Shown here piece after piece: positions 44,174 to 53,689 of a stretch of DNA of 64,000 bases. How positions within the stretch are numbered: position 1 is the first letter of the stretch; every line of letters begins with the position of its first letter. Source of the stretch: Flavobacterium hydrophilum (GTDB taxonomy: Bacteria > Bacteroidota > Bacteroidia > Flavobacteriales > Flavobacteriaceae). The stretch covers positions 124,001-188,000 of the forward strand of contig NZ_QJHL01000002.1 in assembly GCF_003202405.1 (NCBI RefSeq), written 5' to 3'. A program made the position numbers and the translations under genes. Under the pieces are notes generated by a model. The model did no database searches. It was not told the origin of the DNA and saw only the letters and a list, made by a program, of their open reading frames with translations.

Positions 44174-46021
44174 TTATTGCTTTTGTGTGAATTTTGTCCT
44201 CTCTAAATTTTTTAACAAAATCTGACACCTTTTTTTATACTGATTCACTTTTTCGGATGGTATTTTTGGTTGAAGCTGAATAATTTCCTCTGCCAGAGCG
44301 GCTGCTTTAGAAGTTTCTTGGTTTTTTAGGTACCCTTTTAGAAGTCTCATTCGATAAGAAAATTTTATCGGATATAAAGCACTAAGTATTTCGTATTGCT
44401 TAACCGCCTGCGGATATTGTTTTAGTCTTTCATAACAAATCCCGGTTCCTAAATAAATATCCGGTAACGAGCTTAATGCTCTTGCTTTTTGAAAACAGTC
44501 TAAAGACTTTTGGTATAATTGTTTTTCAAAATAAATGGCACCATAGTTTTTCCAATAGTTAGGATCTTCCTGTAAGGAAATCTCTAAAGGAGATATGATT
44601 TGTAAGGCTTGTTCATAATGCCCTGCTTCTTTTGACAGTTTCGCTTTTTTGTTTTGTAAGTCAGCTGAAGCCATTCCAAAAATCAGATAAGATGCATACA
44701 AACTGACTGAAGCCACTACAATTTTAGTAAGGATAGGAAATGCCCTGTTTTTTTCAATGAAAATAAGATATAGAGAAAACTGTGAATTTTTTAAAGTGCT
44801 GCAAATAATGGAGGCATAGATTATTCCCATGCACATTACAGGTACAATTTGCATGGTAGAATTCACCATTGACATTGTTATAAAAGCTACTACTCCAGCA
44901 TAGGCTAAATTGAAAAAACTGTTGGTCTGTAAATCATTATCAGGATTGATATCATCTTGATTTATTCTGTTTCTTTGTTTTAAGCTAAAAAGTAAAGAAC
45001 CAAAAAACAGAGAAATTAACAGAAGACCGATGCTCCCACCTTCAACCGCATTCTGTAGTATTTCATTATGAGGCATGATCACAGGTCCGGCATTGACTAA
45101 TTCTTCGGTAGTTGCTTTTCCTTTTTGAATATAGTTTGCCTGATATAAATTGTATTCTTTCTCAAAATAACCGTAGCCATAACCCGTTAACGGTTTTTTG
45201 GTAGCCATTTGTGTAGATACTTTCCATATAAATTTCCGTCCATCGGCAGAATCTTTTTTTGCATTATATAAACTTGAACTTAAAGCAAAACCGATCATTA
45301 TTGCTAAGATAAATACCGCTTTGACGGTAATGCTGTTTTTCTTGTTTTTTAACCAATCTGCTAACTTATACTCTAAGCTATAGAAGACAAGTATTGATAA
45401 AATGGTTCCAATAAAGGCTGTTCGACATTTAAGCAGTAGCATTGCAATTGGCAAAAACAAAAAGCCTGTTAAGAATAATTTCCTGTATCGGGTCTGAAAT
45501 AGGTATAGAAAAATTGGTACCGTAAGTGCTAAAAAGATAGCTGCGACATTGGGATTATTCCAGCTGCCTGTAACTTCGAAAAATTTGTTTTCACTTTTGA
45601 ATATGCCTAAAAATTGGAGAAGACAATACAAAGATTCCATTATAGCAATTCCTGCAACTCCCATTAAAAATTGCCTCAATTTGAAGTCAGTTTTGCTAAA
45701 AATACGAGTTGCGCTAATAAATAGAAAATAGAGAGCAATACTATAAATGGTAAAAACTAGTGTGGCTTTATTTGTCATATAATTGCATAAGACATACATA
45801 CTCAATATTCCGAATAAAACAACAGGTGTTTTAAATTTAAAATCTTTTTGGGCAGGAGAAAAAAAAGAGATAATTGTAAAGAGAAAAACAGTGATACAAA
45901 ATCCGTAATAAGCAACAGCTGTTGAGGTGTAAAAACATTCGGTATTAACGAGTGTTACAATAATAACAGTAAATAACAACAGAATATTTAATGTATTAGT
46001 AAAATAATAAATGAATTTCAA
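44174..46021 (-). CDS. O-antigen ligase-like (Wzy_C) membrane protein with TPR domain
   Basis: A 615-residue protein with about eleven membrane helices (residues 7-440) and the Wzy_C/WaaL-type periplasmic segment (GYGYGYFEKEYNLYQ, VNAGPVIMPHNEILQ, with the conserved HNE). The C-terminal 160 residues contain tetratricopeptide repeats (YWKNYGAIYFEKQLYQKSLD). Such proteins ligate glycans to lipids or proteins. As the first gene of the series leading to the toxin it may glycosylate surface components, but the link is only positional. Confidence 0.85.
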   Translation of the reverse strand: MKFIYYFTNTLNILLLFTVIIVTLVNTECFYTSTAVAYYGFCITVFLFTIISFFSPAQKDFKFKTPVVLFGILSMYVLCNYMTNKATLVFTIYSIALYFLFISATRIFSKTDFKLRQFLMGVAGIAIMESLYCLLQFLGIFKSENKFFEVTGSWNNPNVAAIFLALTVPIFLYLFQTRYRKLFLTGFLFLPIAMLLLKCRTAFIGTILSILVFYSLEYKLADWLKNKKNSITVKAVFILAIMIGFALSSSLYNAKKDSADGRKFIWKVSTQMATKKPLTGYGYGYFEKEYNLYQANYIQKGKATTEELVNAGPVIMPHNEILQNAVEGGSIGLLLISLFFGSLLFSLKQRNRINQDDINPDNDLQTNSFFNLAYAGVVAFITMSMVNSTMQIVPVMCMGIIYASIICSTLKNSQFSLYLIFIEKNRAFPILTKIVVASVSLYASYLIFGMASADLQNKKAKLSKEAGHYEQALQIISPLEISLQEDPNYWKNYGAIYFEKQLYQKSLDCFQKARALSSLPDIYLGTGICYERLKQYPQAVKQYEILSALYPIKFSYRMRLLKGYLKNQETSKAAALAEEIIQLQPKIPSEKVNQYKKRCQILLKNLERTKFTQKQ

Positions 46022-46098
46022 TTTTTTTAACTTTAAAAATAATAAGGGCGTAAAAATAGAGTTAAAAAAAACAATGGGTAATACCTGAATTTAGTGAT

Positions 46099-46119
46099 AT
46101 TTGTGAAATTTACACTTAT
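46099..46119. promoter_or_regulatory. Weak match to the AAATGTAAA-n-TT-n-ACACTTAT motif
   Basis: The right part (TTTACACTTAT) is perfect and 17 of 21 positions fit the motif found upstream of tkt and susC. It lies about 80 bases upstream of the O-antigen-ligase-like gene. It may be a genuine extra regulon member or chance in AT-rich DNA. Confidence 0.35.
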
Positions 46120-46156
46120 AAAAAAATTATGTTAGAATAATTAGTGGTTAAGCAAA

Positions 46157-46195
46157 AAAAAAGGTCTGAAACTAAATTTTAGTTTCAGACCTTTT
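46157..46195 (-). terminator. Intrinsic terminator after the symporter gene
   Basis: A perfect stem of 15 or more bp (core AGGTCTGAAACT/AGTTTCAGACCT) lies 22 bases after the symporter stop and is followed on the minus strand by a run of T residues. Confidence 0.85.
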
Positions 46196-46216
46196 CATTA
46201 ATTGAAAATATATTTT

Positions 46217-47902
46217 TTACCAGAACTTAGCGTACAATGCAGCTATAATCAATAATGTGATTACAATTAGTACAGTAGTTTGTGGTTTTAATCTGAACAT
46301 TGTTTTATCCAATTCGAATGCTTTTGGATTTACTTTTGGTCCTGCAAAACTTATGGCAATCATAAGAAGCATAGTAAACACAAATGATAATCCCATACAG
46401 ATATGGAAAGGGATTTCAAATCCACCTTTTCCGTTTGGCCAGGCCGTGTATAATAAAGTTTCATTTCCGAATAATGCAGGAGCAAATTCATTGAATAAAA
46501 CAGATAATAAGAAACCTGCAATTACACCTACAATAGCAGCTGTACCTGTAGTTCTTTTCCAGAACATACCAAGGAAGAACATCGCGAATACACCAGGGCT
46601 AATGAATCCTGTATATTTTTGGATATACGTAAATCCACCAACACCACCAATTCCAAGAACGTCATTCCATGTAAATAAAACTGCTAAAAGCATCGCTGCG
46701 AAAACTGCGTATCTACCAATGTTTACCTGATGTCTGTCGCTGGCACTTTTTTGGATGTATTTTTTGTGAACGTCTAATGTATAAATAGTAGAAATACTGT
46801 TTACTTTACCTGCTAATGATGCTACGATAGCTGCAGTTAAAGCGGCTACTGATAATCCTTTTAAACCTGTTGGAAGGAAAGTTAACATTGCTGAATAAGC
46901 TCCGTCTTTTCCACCAATCAATTGTGGTAAACCACCATTTTGATATAAAACATAAGCTGCAATACCTGGCAACATTACGATAAGCGGCATTAATAATTTT
47001 AAGAATCCTGCGAATAAAATACCATTACGGGCAGTTTGCAAGTCAGCACCCAAAGCTCTTTGTGTGATGTATTGGTTACAACCCCAATAGTTAAGATTGA
47101 TAATCCAGATACCAGCCAAATATGACATTAATCCCGGGAAAGTTAAATATTTATCAATTTCAAGTTGAGAAGAACTCGCAGTAGGTCTGTCAATGATCAT
47201 TTTGAAATGCTCCGGTGCTTTTTCCATTAATAAACTGAAACCGGCAAGGGCATCTTTTCCAAAACCAAAATGTTCTGCTACAACAGTCAAGGCAATATAG
47301 GTAGTAACCAAACCTCCAATGATTAAAACCGCTACCTGAATTACGTCAGTATACGCCACAACTTTCATTCCTCCTAAAGAGATGATTAAAGCAAAAACTG
47401 CCAAACCAATCATGATAGCATGAAGATATTCTCCTCCTGCTAATCCATTGATAGCAACTGCTCCTAAATATAAAATAGAAGTAAGGTTTACAAAAACATA
47501 CAAAAACAACCAGAAAACCGCCATGATTAAGGCTGTAGACTCGTTGTAACGTGTTTTTAAGAATTGTGGCATGGTGTAAATCTTATTTTTAAGATATACA
47601 GGAATAAACCAAACTGCTACAATAATTAAGGCAACAGCAGCAAGCCATTCGTAGGCCGCAACAGCAATTCCAAGGAAGAATCCCTCTCCACTCATTCCGA
47701 TAAATTGTTCTGCTGAAATGTTTGAAGCAATTAATGAAGCTCCAATCGCCCACCATGTAAGAGTTCCCTCTGCAAGGAAATACGCCTTAGCATCGTGTTC
47801 GTTTTTTTCGCGTTTGCGATAAATCGTGTATCCGTAAATCGATACCACGAGAAAATAAATAATAAATACTGCATAATCTGCAAAAGCAAGGTTCTGGCTC
47901 AT
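46217..47902 (-). CDS. Sodium/solute symporter (SSS/SGLT-type sugar transporter)
   Basis: A 561-residue protein with about 14 membrane helices. The N-terminal YFLAEGTLTWWAIGASLIAS and NISAEQFIGMSG are typical of SSS-family sugar symporters of the vSGLT type. It probably takes up a monosaccharide, such as galactose or a pentose. It lies downstream of the gal genes but has its own promoter and a match to the candidate pentose-regulator motif, so the substrate remains open. Confidence 0.88.
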   Translation of the reverse strand: MSQNLAFADYAVFIIYFLVVSIYGYTIYRKREKNEHDAKAYFLAEGTLTWWAIGASLIASNISAEQFIGMSGEGFFLGIAVAAYEWLAAVALIIVAVWFIPVYLKNKIYTMPQFLKTRYNESTALIMAVFWLFLYVFVNLTSILYLGAVAINGLAGGEYLHAIMIGLAVFALIISLGGMKVVAYTDVIQVAVLIIGGLVTTYIALTVVAEHFGFGKDALAGFSLLMEKAPEHFKMIIDRPTASSSQLEIDKYLTFPGLMSYLAGIWIINLNYWGCNQYITQRALGADLQTARNGILFAGFLKLLMPLIVMLPGIAAYVLYQNGGLPQLIGGKDGAYSAMLTFLPTGLKGLSVAALTAAIVASLAGKVNSISTIYTLDVHKKYIQKSASDRHQVNIGRYAVFAAMLLAVLFTWNDVLGIGGVGGFTYIQKYTGFISPGVFAMFFLGMFWKRTTGTAAIVGVIAGFLLSVLFNEFAPALFGNETLLYTAWPNGKGGFEIPFHICMGLSFVFTMLLMIAISFAGPKVNPKAFELDKTMFRLKPQTTVLIVITLLIIAALYAKFW

Positions 47903-48075
47903 TTGTTAGTAATATTTGAAATTAATATAAGTGATTTTTGATAGTTTTAAATTTATTTTGATGTCAATGTGAAAAATAACTTAGAATGGTTACGAAACTA
48001 ATTAATTTATTCTTTTAATTCGAAAAAAATACGATATGTATTTTAATTTCGCCGTTTTTTTAGCAAATTGAAAAT

Positions 48076-48105
48076 CAAAAGTAAAGTAAAAATAGTTACG
48101 GACAA
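48076..48105 (-). promoter_or_regulatory. Strong Bacteroidetes-type promoter of the symporter gene
   Basis: On the minus strand TTG (48105-48103), 19 bases, then TACTTTTG (48083-48076) is a perfect consensus promoter. It predicts a 5' leader of about 165 bases before the symporter ATG. Confidence 0.7.
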
Positions 48106-48112
48106 TACAAAT

Positions 48113-48133
48113 AAATGTATTTTTTACATTTGT
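48113..48133. promoter_or_regulatory. Candidate regulator site upstream of the symporter promoter
   Basis: AAATGTA (48113-48119), five bases, TACATTT (48125-48131) is a perfect inverted repeat. It fits the 21-bp motif of the tkt/susC region in 17 of 21 positions and lies just upstream of the -33 element, consistent with activation or with repression. Confidence 0.5.
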
Positions 48134-48179
48134 AACAAAAAGATACAATTTCTATATTTTATTGTCTGATCTTTTGTTC

Positions 48180-49172
48180 CTATTTCCAGGCACTTGAGAT
48201 TGCATCATCAAGTGATAACTGTGTTTTCCACCCCAGAACATTATTAGCTTTGTCTGTATTTGCATAAGCTTCTGTAACATCACCTTCTCTTCGGTCTACG
48301 ATTTTATAAGGTAGTTTTTGACCACTTGCTTTTTCGAATGCGGTGATTACTTCAAGCACAGTACTTCCTTTTCCGGTCCCTAAATTGAAAATCTCCAATT
48401 TGTCTGTATTGGTTTTGTTTACCAGTCTTTGCATCGCAATAACATGTGCTTTTGCCAGATCTACTACGTGGATATAATCCCGCACACAAGTTCCGTCCGG
48501 AGTAGGATAGTCATTTCCGTAAACGGATAATTCTTTTCGTAATCCAACACCGGTCTGTGTAATAAAAGGAACTAAATTTTGCGGAACTCCAAGCGGCAAT
48601 TCACCAATTTCGTTTGATTCATGTGCTCCAACCGGATTAAAATAACGAAGTAAAATAGCATTAAGATTGCTTACTTTAGTGACATCAGTAATGATTTCCT
48701 CGCCAATTTGTTTGGTATTTCCGTAAGGCGACATTGCCGGCTGGATAGGGGTTGATTCTGCAATAGGCATCTTTTCTGCCTGACCGTAAACCGTACAGGA
48801 AGAACTGAATATAAAGTTTGCTTCCGGTTTTTTGTTTAATTCCTGAAGAATGTAAACCAATGAGCTTATATTGTTTTCATAATATAACAAAGGATTCTGA
48901 ACGCTTTCACCCACAGCTTTTGAAGCCGCAAAATGAATCACCCCTGAAACATCATCATATTTTTTGAAGAAATTCTGAACGGCTGTTTTATCTCTTAAAT
49001 CAATTTGTTCAAAAAGTGGTTTTTTACCTGTAATTCTTTCAATACCATCTAAAACTTCAATTGAAGAATTGGAAAGATTGTCTATTACAATTACTTCGAA
49101 ATTTTCGTTTTGTAATTCTACAACGGTGTGTGAGCCAATAAAACCTAACCCGCCAGTAACGACTATTTTCAT
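48180..49172 (-). CDS. galE: UDP-glucose 4-epimerase
   Basis: A 330-residue extended SDR. TGGLGFIGSHT is the NAD-binding loop, SSSCTVYG and SPYGNTKQIGE carry the catalytic Ser/Tyr/Lys, and RYFNPVGAH is characteristic of GalE. It interconverts UDP-galactose and UDP-glucose. Its start is one base after the galT stop, within a Leloir operon. Confidence 0.93.
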   Translation of the reverse strand: MKIVVTGGLGFIGSHTVVELQNENFEVIVIDNLSNSSIEVLDGIERITGKKPLFEQIDLRDKTAVQNFFKKYDDVSGVIHFAASKAVGESVQNPLLYYENNISSLVYILQELNKKPEANFIFSSSCTVYGQAEKMPIAESTPIQPAMSPYGNTKQIGEEIITDVTKVSNLNAILLRYFNPVGAHESNEIGELPLGVPQNLVPFITQTGVGLRKELSVYGNDYPTPDGTCVRDYIHVVDLAKAHVIAMQRLVNKTNTDKLEIFNLGTGKGSTVLEVITAFEKASGQKLPYKIVDRREGDVTEAYANTDKANNVLGWKTQLSLDDAISSAWK

Positions 49173-49173
49173 C

Positions 49174-50223
49174 TTATTTGTTTTTATAATGTATATCCGA
49201 TTGCTCTCTTAAAACGGCAGCACTTTTTTCAGGTGTAATATCACGCTGTGATTCACCCAGCATTTCATATCCAACCATGAATTTTTTTACTGTAGCAGAA
49301 CGCAACAATGGTGGGTAAAAGTGCATATGAAACTGCCATTCTTCATGCTTTCCACCATCCGTAGGAGCCTGATGGATTCCTGATGAATAAGGGAATGAAG
49401 TGTTGAAAAGATTGTCGTACTTCGTCGTCAGCTGTTTCAGGATAGTGGCATAAGAGGTCACTTCTTCTGCTGTAAACTCGGTAATTCTGGTGATATGTCT
49501 TTTACTGATGATCATCGTTTCGTAAGGCCAGATTGCCCAGAATGGCACCAATGCTGCAAAATGATCATTTTCGATTACAATACGCTCTTCTTTTATTAAT
49601 TCGGCCTTAAGATAATCCTGTAAAAGATTGCGGTTGTTTTTAATAAAATAATCTTTTAGGCTTTTTTGTGTTTTTTCAACCTGTGTCGGCAAAGAAGACT
49701 GAGCCCAGATTTGCCCGTGCGGATGCGGATTGCTGCATCCCATAACACTTCCTTTATTTTCAAAAATCTGAACGTGGTTGATATAGTCAATATTGCCTAA
49801 ATCGGTATATTCTTTTTGCCAGGTACGGATAATATTTTCAATGCCTTCAACTTCCATTTCCGGTAAAGTAAGATCGTGTCTTGGCGAAAAACAAACTACT
49901 CTGGAAATCCCTCTTTCCGGCTGTGCCTTAAAAAAAGTTTGTTTGATGTCGTCTTCGAACATGATTTCATCCTGCTTCATAGCGGCAAAATCATTTTCAA
50001 AAACAAATGAACTTTCGTAATTTGGGTTATTTACACCATTGGCACGAACATTTCCCGGACATAAATAACAGGTTGGATCGTATTCCGGTAATTTTTCTGT
50101 AGAAATAGTTTCATTCTGACCTTGCCATGGTCTTTTTGCACGATGAGGAGAAACTAAAACCCATTCGTTTAATAATGGATTGTAACGTCTGTGCGGATCT
50201 TCATTAATATCAAAATTTCTCAT
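49174..50223 (-). CDS. galT: Galactose-1-phosphate uridylyltransferase
   Basis: A 349-residue enzyme with the active-site GCSNPHPHGQIW (HPH nucleophile), YLCPGN (zinc site) and EWQFHMHFYPP. It transfers UMP from UDP-glucose to galactose-1-phosphate. It starts two bases after the galK stop, so the three genes galK-galT-galE are tightly coupled. Confidence 0.94.
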   Translation of the reverse strand: MRNFDINEDPHRRYNPLLNEWVLVSPHRAKRPWQGQNETISTEKLPEYDPTCYLCPGNVRANGVNNPNYESSFVFENDFAAMKQDEIMFEDDIKQTFFKAQPERGISRVVCFSPRHDLTLPEMEVEGIENIIRTWQKEYTDLGNIDYINHVQIFENKGSVMGCSNPHPHGQIWAQSSLPTQVEKTQKSLKDYFIKNNRNLLQDYLKAELIKEERIVIENDHFAALVPFWAIWPYETMIISKRHITRITEFTAEEVTSYATILKQLTTKYDNLFNTSFPYSSGIHQAPTDGGKHEEWQFHMHFYPPLLRSATVKKFMVGYEMLGESQRDITPEKSAAVLREQSDIHYKNK

Positions 50224-50225
50224 TC

Positions 50226-51395
50226 TTAATTTGTGGTATAAAGTGATGTTCCGTTTGAGACCTTCACATCATAAATTTTTAAATCAATTCCAAATGTATC
50301 AAAATAAAGGCTGGTAAATGCTTCTTTGACCCTGTTTTCGTTTCCTTTTTTAATTAAAGTAATCGCACAGCCTCCAAAACCGCCGCCCATTAATCGGGAA
50401 CCAACAACAGCTTCTTCTTTTTTAGCCTGCTCTACAATAAAATCTAATTCCGGGCAGCTAACTTCATAATCTTTAGATAATCCGTCGTGGGTATCAAAAA
50501 GCAATTGGCCTAAAAGTTCAATATTTCCATTGTCTAAAGCCTCACAAGCCTGAGTAACGCGTAGAATTTCTTTTACGACAAAATGTACTCTTCTGAAAAC
50601 AACCTCAGACATTTTATCCTTAAGACTTAAAACCTGTTCTTCAGTACAATCCCTGAACGTTTTGATTTCCGGATAATGATTTTTGATGATTGAAAGTCCT
50701 TCTTCACACTCTAATCTTCTGTTGTTGTATTCTGAGGTAAAAAGCGAGTGTTTTACATTACTGTCAAACAAAACCAGTGAATAATCTTTGAAATCAGCAT
50801 TGTGATATTCAAATTCCAATGTGTTACAGTCTAATTTTATTACTTTGTTTTCAAGTCCGTGAACGCTTGAAAACTGATCCATAATACCGCAATTAATACC
50901 TACCCAGTGTTCTGCTTTTTGTCCTAATAATGCAATATCTACTTTTTCAATTTTCAAATCGAATAATTCTTTGATTCCGAAAATCATTCCGCATTCTAAA
51001 GCTGCAGATGACGATAATCCTGAACCAACCGGAATATTACTGCTGAAAACACAATTGAAACCATCGAAAGAAAATCCATTATCCTGCAATTGTTTGATAA
51101 CGCCAAGGATATAATTGGTCCAGACAACATCACTTAATTCAATTTTTTGAGTCAGGTCAATTTCAAATTCTTCATTTAAATCGATGGCGATAATTTTTGA
51201 AGTTTTAGAATTGCTTTTCTCAAAGGCAAAACAAATAACTTTATCAATTGCTGCCGGTAAAACATAACCGTCATTATAATCGACATGCTCGCCTATAATA
51301 TTGATTCTCCCCGGAGAAAGTACAATTTTTTGAGGGGCTTTCCCGAATGATTTTTCAAAAAAAGCAGTGGTATTTTGTATTAAAATCTCGTTCAT
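50226..51395 (-). CDS. galK: Galactokinase
   Basis: A 389-residue GHMP kinase with GRINIIGEHVDYNDGYVLP near residue 29 (the galactokinase signature), VGSGLSSSAALE (phosphate-binding loop) and GGFGGCAITL. It phosphorylates galactose at C1. It lies 36 bases after galM on the same strand. Confidence 0.94.
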   Translation of the reverse strand: MNEILIQNTTAFFEKSFGKAPQKIVLSPGRINIIGEHVDYNDGYVLPAAIDKVICFAFEKSNSKTSKIIAIDLNEEFEIDLTQKIELSDVVWTNYILGVIKQLQDNGFSFDGFNCVFSSNIPVGSGLSSSAALECGMIFGIKELFDLKIEKVDIALLGQKAEHWVGINCGIMDQFSSVHGLENKVIKLDCNTLEFEYHNADFKDYSLVLFDSNVKHSLFTSEYNNRRLECEEGLSIIKNHYPEIKTFRDCTEEQVLSLKDKMSEVVFRRVHFVVKEILRVTQACEALDNGNIELLGQLLFDTHDGLSKDYEVSCPELDFIVEQAKKEEAVVGSRLMGGGFGGCAITLIKKGNENRVKEAFTSLYFDTFGIDLKIYDVKVSNGTSLYTTN

Positions 51396-51431
51396 TATTT
51401 CTATTAATCTTGTGTAGTTGTTTACTAATAT

Positions 51432-52487
51432 TTAGTTTATATTTTCAAATTTATAAACTGTTTTTTGATGGTATTCTTCGCCTTTTTTCAAAACTGAATT
51501 TGGAAAATGTTTCTTATTAGGTGCATCAGGAAAATTTTGAGTCTCAAAGCAAATTCCGCTTGACGGATGATAGGTGGCCTCTTCTTTTCCTTTTAAGATA
51601 TCAAAACAATTTCCGCCTACATATATATGTACACTTGGCTGATCTGTGTAAACGCTCATTTGCAGATTGTTTTTCGAACTGAATAATTGAGCCACAATAG
51701 TATCTTTTGGTTCAAGAACGAATGAAGTATCAATAGTTGCAGGGCATTTTTTAGGTTTTCTGAAATCAAAATCATGGTTGGAAAGATCAGTAAAATTTCC
51801 GGTTGGAATATTATCTGAACCTGCTTCCACAATTTTTTCAGCATCTATAAACATACTTTGATTTAAAACAGTCGAATCATGGCCATCCAGATTAAAATAA
51901 CTGTGATGGGTCAGGTTAATTACCGTGTCTTCAGTAGTTGTTGCTTTATACTCCAGTTTTAATTCATTGTCTTCCGTCAAAGTATAGGTTAAAAATACAT
52001 GCAACTCTCCCGGATAATTTTCTTCTGAATCTTCACTCAGAAGACTTAAAGTTATAGACGGGTTTTCGCCTGAAGTTAAATCAGCAACCTGCCACACTTT
52101 TCTTCCAAAACCAATATTTCCGCCATGTAGTGCGTTTCCGTTATTATTGGTATTCAGCTGAAATGTTTTGTCATTTAATGAAAAAGCACCTTTACTGATC
52201 CTTCCGGCATAACGACCAACTGTTGTTCCAAAATAAGGAGCGCTTGGCAGATCATATGATTTTAGATAAGACTCTAATGAATCAAAGCCTAACACCACAT
52301 CAACAAGTTTTCCTGTTGAAAGCGGTACCTGCAATGAAGTTACAGTTGCACCATAATTAATAATCTGAACTTTCATGCCGTTTTTATTGGATAATTCAAA
52401 AGAAAGAATTTCTTCGTTATCAGGCATTAAACCAAATAATTTTGATGAAGATTTGTCCTGAAAATGTGATATGTGTTTTAAATCCAT
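51432..52487 (-). CDS. galM: Aldose 1-epimerase (galactose mutarotase)
   Basis: A mutarotase of 351 residues when started at MDLKHISHF (ATG at 52487). The longer frame to 52574 would overlap the regulator's promoter and lacks the look of a coding start. Motifs: NNGNALHGG, LTHHSYFNLDG (catalytic His) and GICFETQNFPDAPN (catalytic Glu). It is the first gene of the galMKTE operon, with a -7 element TACTTTTG 25 bases upstream. Confidence 0.92.
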   Translation of the reverse strand: MDLKHISHFQDKSSSKLFGLMPDNEEILSFELSNKNGMKVQIINYGATVTSLQVPLSTGKLVDVVLGFDSLESYLKSYDLPSAPYFGTTVGRYAGRISKGAFSLNDKTFQLNTNNNGNALHGGNIGFGRKVWQVADLTSGENPSITLSLLSEDSEENYPGELHVFLTYTLTEDNELKLEYKATTTEDTVINLTHHSYFNLDGHDSTVLNQSMFIDAEKIVEAGSDNIPTGNFTDLSNHDFDFRKPKKCPATIDTSFVLEPKDTIVAQLFSSKNNLQMSVYTDQPSVHIYVGGNCFDILKGKEEATYHPSSGICFETQNFPDAPNKKHFPNSVLKKGEEYHQKTVYKFENIN

Positions 52488-52511
52488 ATAATTTTTACAA
52501 AAAATGAAATC

Positions 52512-52519
52512 CAAAAGTA
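52512..52519 (-). promoter_or_regulatory. -7 promoter element of the gal operon
   Basis: The minus strand reads TACTTTTG, fitting TAnnTTTG, about 25 bases upstream of the galM ATG. A TTG at the ideal upstream spacing is not present, perhaps because activation or the direct repeats at 52541-52560 substitute for it. Confidence 0.5.
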
Positions 52520-52540
52520 GAAATATTCTGCAGAGTTGTA

Positions 52541-52560
52541 TACCAGTACCTACCAGTTTT
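52541..52560. promoter_or_regulatory. Direct repeat, candidate operator of the GntR regulator
   Basis: TACCAGTACC and TACCAGTTTT are adjacent 10-base units, so TACCAGT recurs once per DNA helical turn. They lie between galM and the divergent gntR gene, upstream of the gal -7 element. Confidence 0.5.
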
Positions 52561-52590
52561 TGTATATTGCACAAAAAAAACCTTTTTCTG

Positions 52591-53589
52591 ATGAATCTTA
52601 TTTCTATTCAAAACAATTTAGGTCTGCCAAAGTATAGGCAGATAATTCTCTCAATAGAAAAGGCTATCGACGATGAAAAACTAAAAAAAGGAGATCGTCT
52701 GCCTTCTGTAAATAAGGTGTGCCTGAGCTTTTCTTTGTCCCGGGATACGGTTTTGCAAGCCTATGACGAACTTAAAAAGAGAGGGATAATTTATGCCATT
52801 CCAGGCAAAGGATATTACGTTAAAAGCGTTGAAACCAGTATCAGACAGAAGATTTTTTTACTTTTTGACGAGTTAAATATTTTCAAAGAAGACATTTATA
52901 ATTCATTTTTAAAAAATATTGGAAAAGATGTTCAGGTCGATATTTTTTTTCATCATTTCAATGTTCCGGTTTTTAAAAAGCTGATTAATGATAGTAATGG
53001 GAATTATACCAAATATATCATTATGCCTACCAATTTAACGGATATAATCGATTCGATAAAAACCCTACCAGTAAACGAAGTGATTGTTTTAGATCAGATA
53101 AACGATGAATTAAAATCGTATCCGGCCATTTATCAAAATCATCAAAAAGATATTTTTGAAGGACTATATAAAGGAAAATCAAGGATAAATAAGTACAAAA
53201 AACTGATTTTAATTTTTCCCGGATTCAGAGAGCCATTAGGTATGAAAACCGGATTTGAGAATTTTTGTACAGAACATCATTTTGATTACGAAATTATTAC
53301 TCAGTTTACCGACCATGAAATTGCAATTGGAGATTTATATGTGATTCCAAATGATCGGGATTTGGTAGGAGTAATTGAAGAAGCCAGAAATCAAAATCTG
53401 AAATTAGGAACCGATTTTGGTATTATTTCCTATAATGAAACCCCTCTGAAAAAAGTGGTGGCAAACGGAATCACTACCATTTCAACCCATTTTGAAGCCA
53501 TGGGAAAAATTCTGGCAGAGATGGTTCTTAAAGGAAAAAATGAGCAGATAGAAAACAAGTGTTCCTTAATTATGCGAAATTCACTTTAA
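52591..53589 (+). CDS. GntR-family transcriptional regulator with sugar-binding-type domain
   Basis: A 332-residue regulator starting at MNLISIQNNLGLPKYRQI (ATG at 52591; the longer frame from 52504 runs through the operator region and is unlikely). Residues 15-80 are a GntR winged helix (KGDRLPSVNKVCLSFSLSRD). The rest resembles a periplasmic-binding/LacI-type sensor (LGTDFGIISYNETPLKKVV). It is divergent from galMKTE and probably controls it in response to galactose or a derivative. Confidence 0.88.
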   Translation: MNLISIQNNLGLPKYRQIILSIEKAIDDEKLKKGDRLPSVNKVCLSFSLSRDTVLQAYDELKKRGIIYAIPGKGYYVKSVETSIRQKIFLLFDELNIFKEDIYNSFLKNIGKDVQVDIFFHHFNVPVFKKLINDSNGNYTKYIIMPTNLTDIIDSIKTLPVNEVIVLDQINDELKSYPAIYQNHQKDIFEGLYKGKSRINKYKKLILIFPGFREPLGMKTGFENFCTEHHFDYEIITQFTDHEIAIGDLYVIPNDRDLVGVIEEARNQNLKLGTDFGIISYNETPLKKVVANGITTISTHFEAMGKILAEMVLKGKNEQIENKCSLIMRNSL

Positions 53590-53689
53590 GCTTTAATTGA
53601 TTTAGCCATTGCATAACTTTTTAAAATTATTATCGGACAGTCAAAATTTTGTTTTTTAGAATGATTCCTTTAGTTTTGAAAAAAAAACA

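Noticed and set aside
51432..52574. Long form of galM starting at 52574
   Set aside because: The added N-terminus covers the -7 element and direct repeats and is not seen in mutarotases.
52504..53589. Long form of the GntR regulator starting at 52504
   Set aside because: It would translate through the operator and promoter region and adds 29 atypical residues; ATG at 52591 fits the family.
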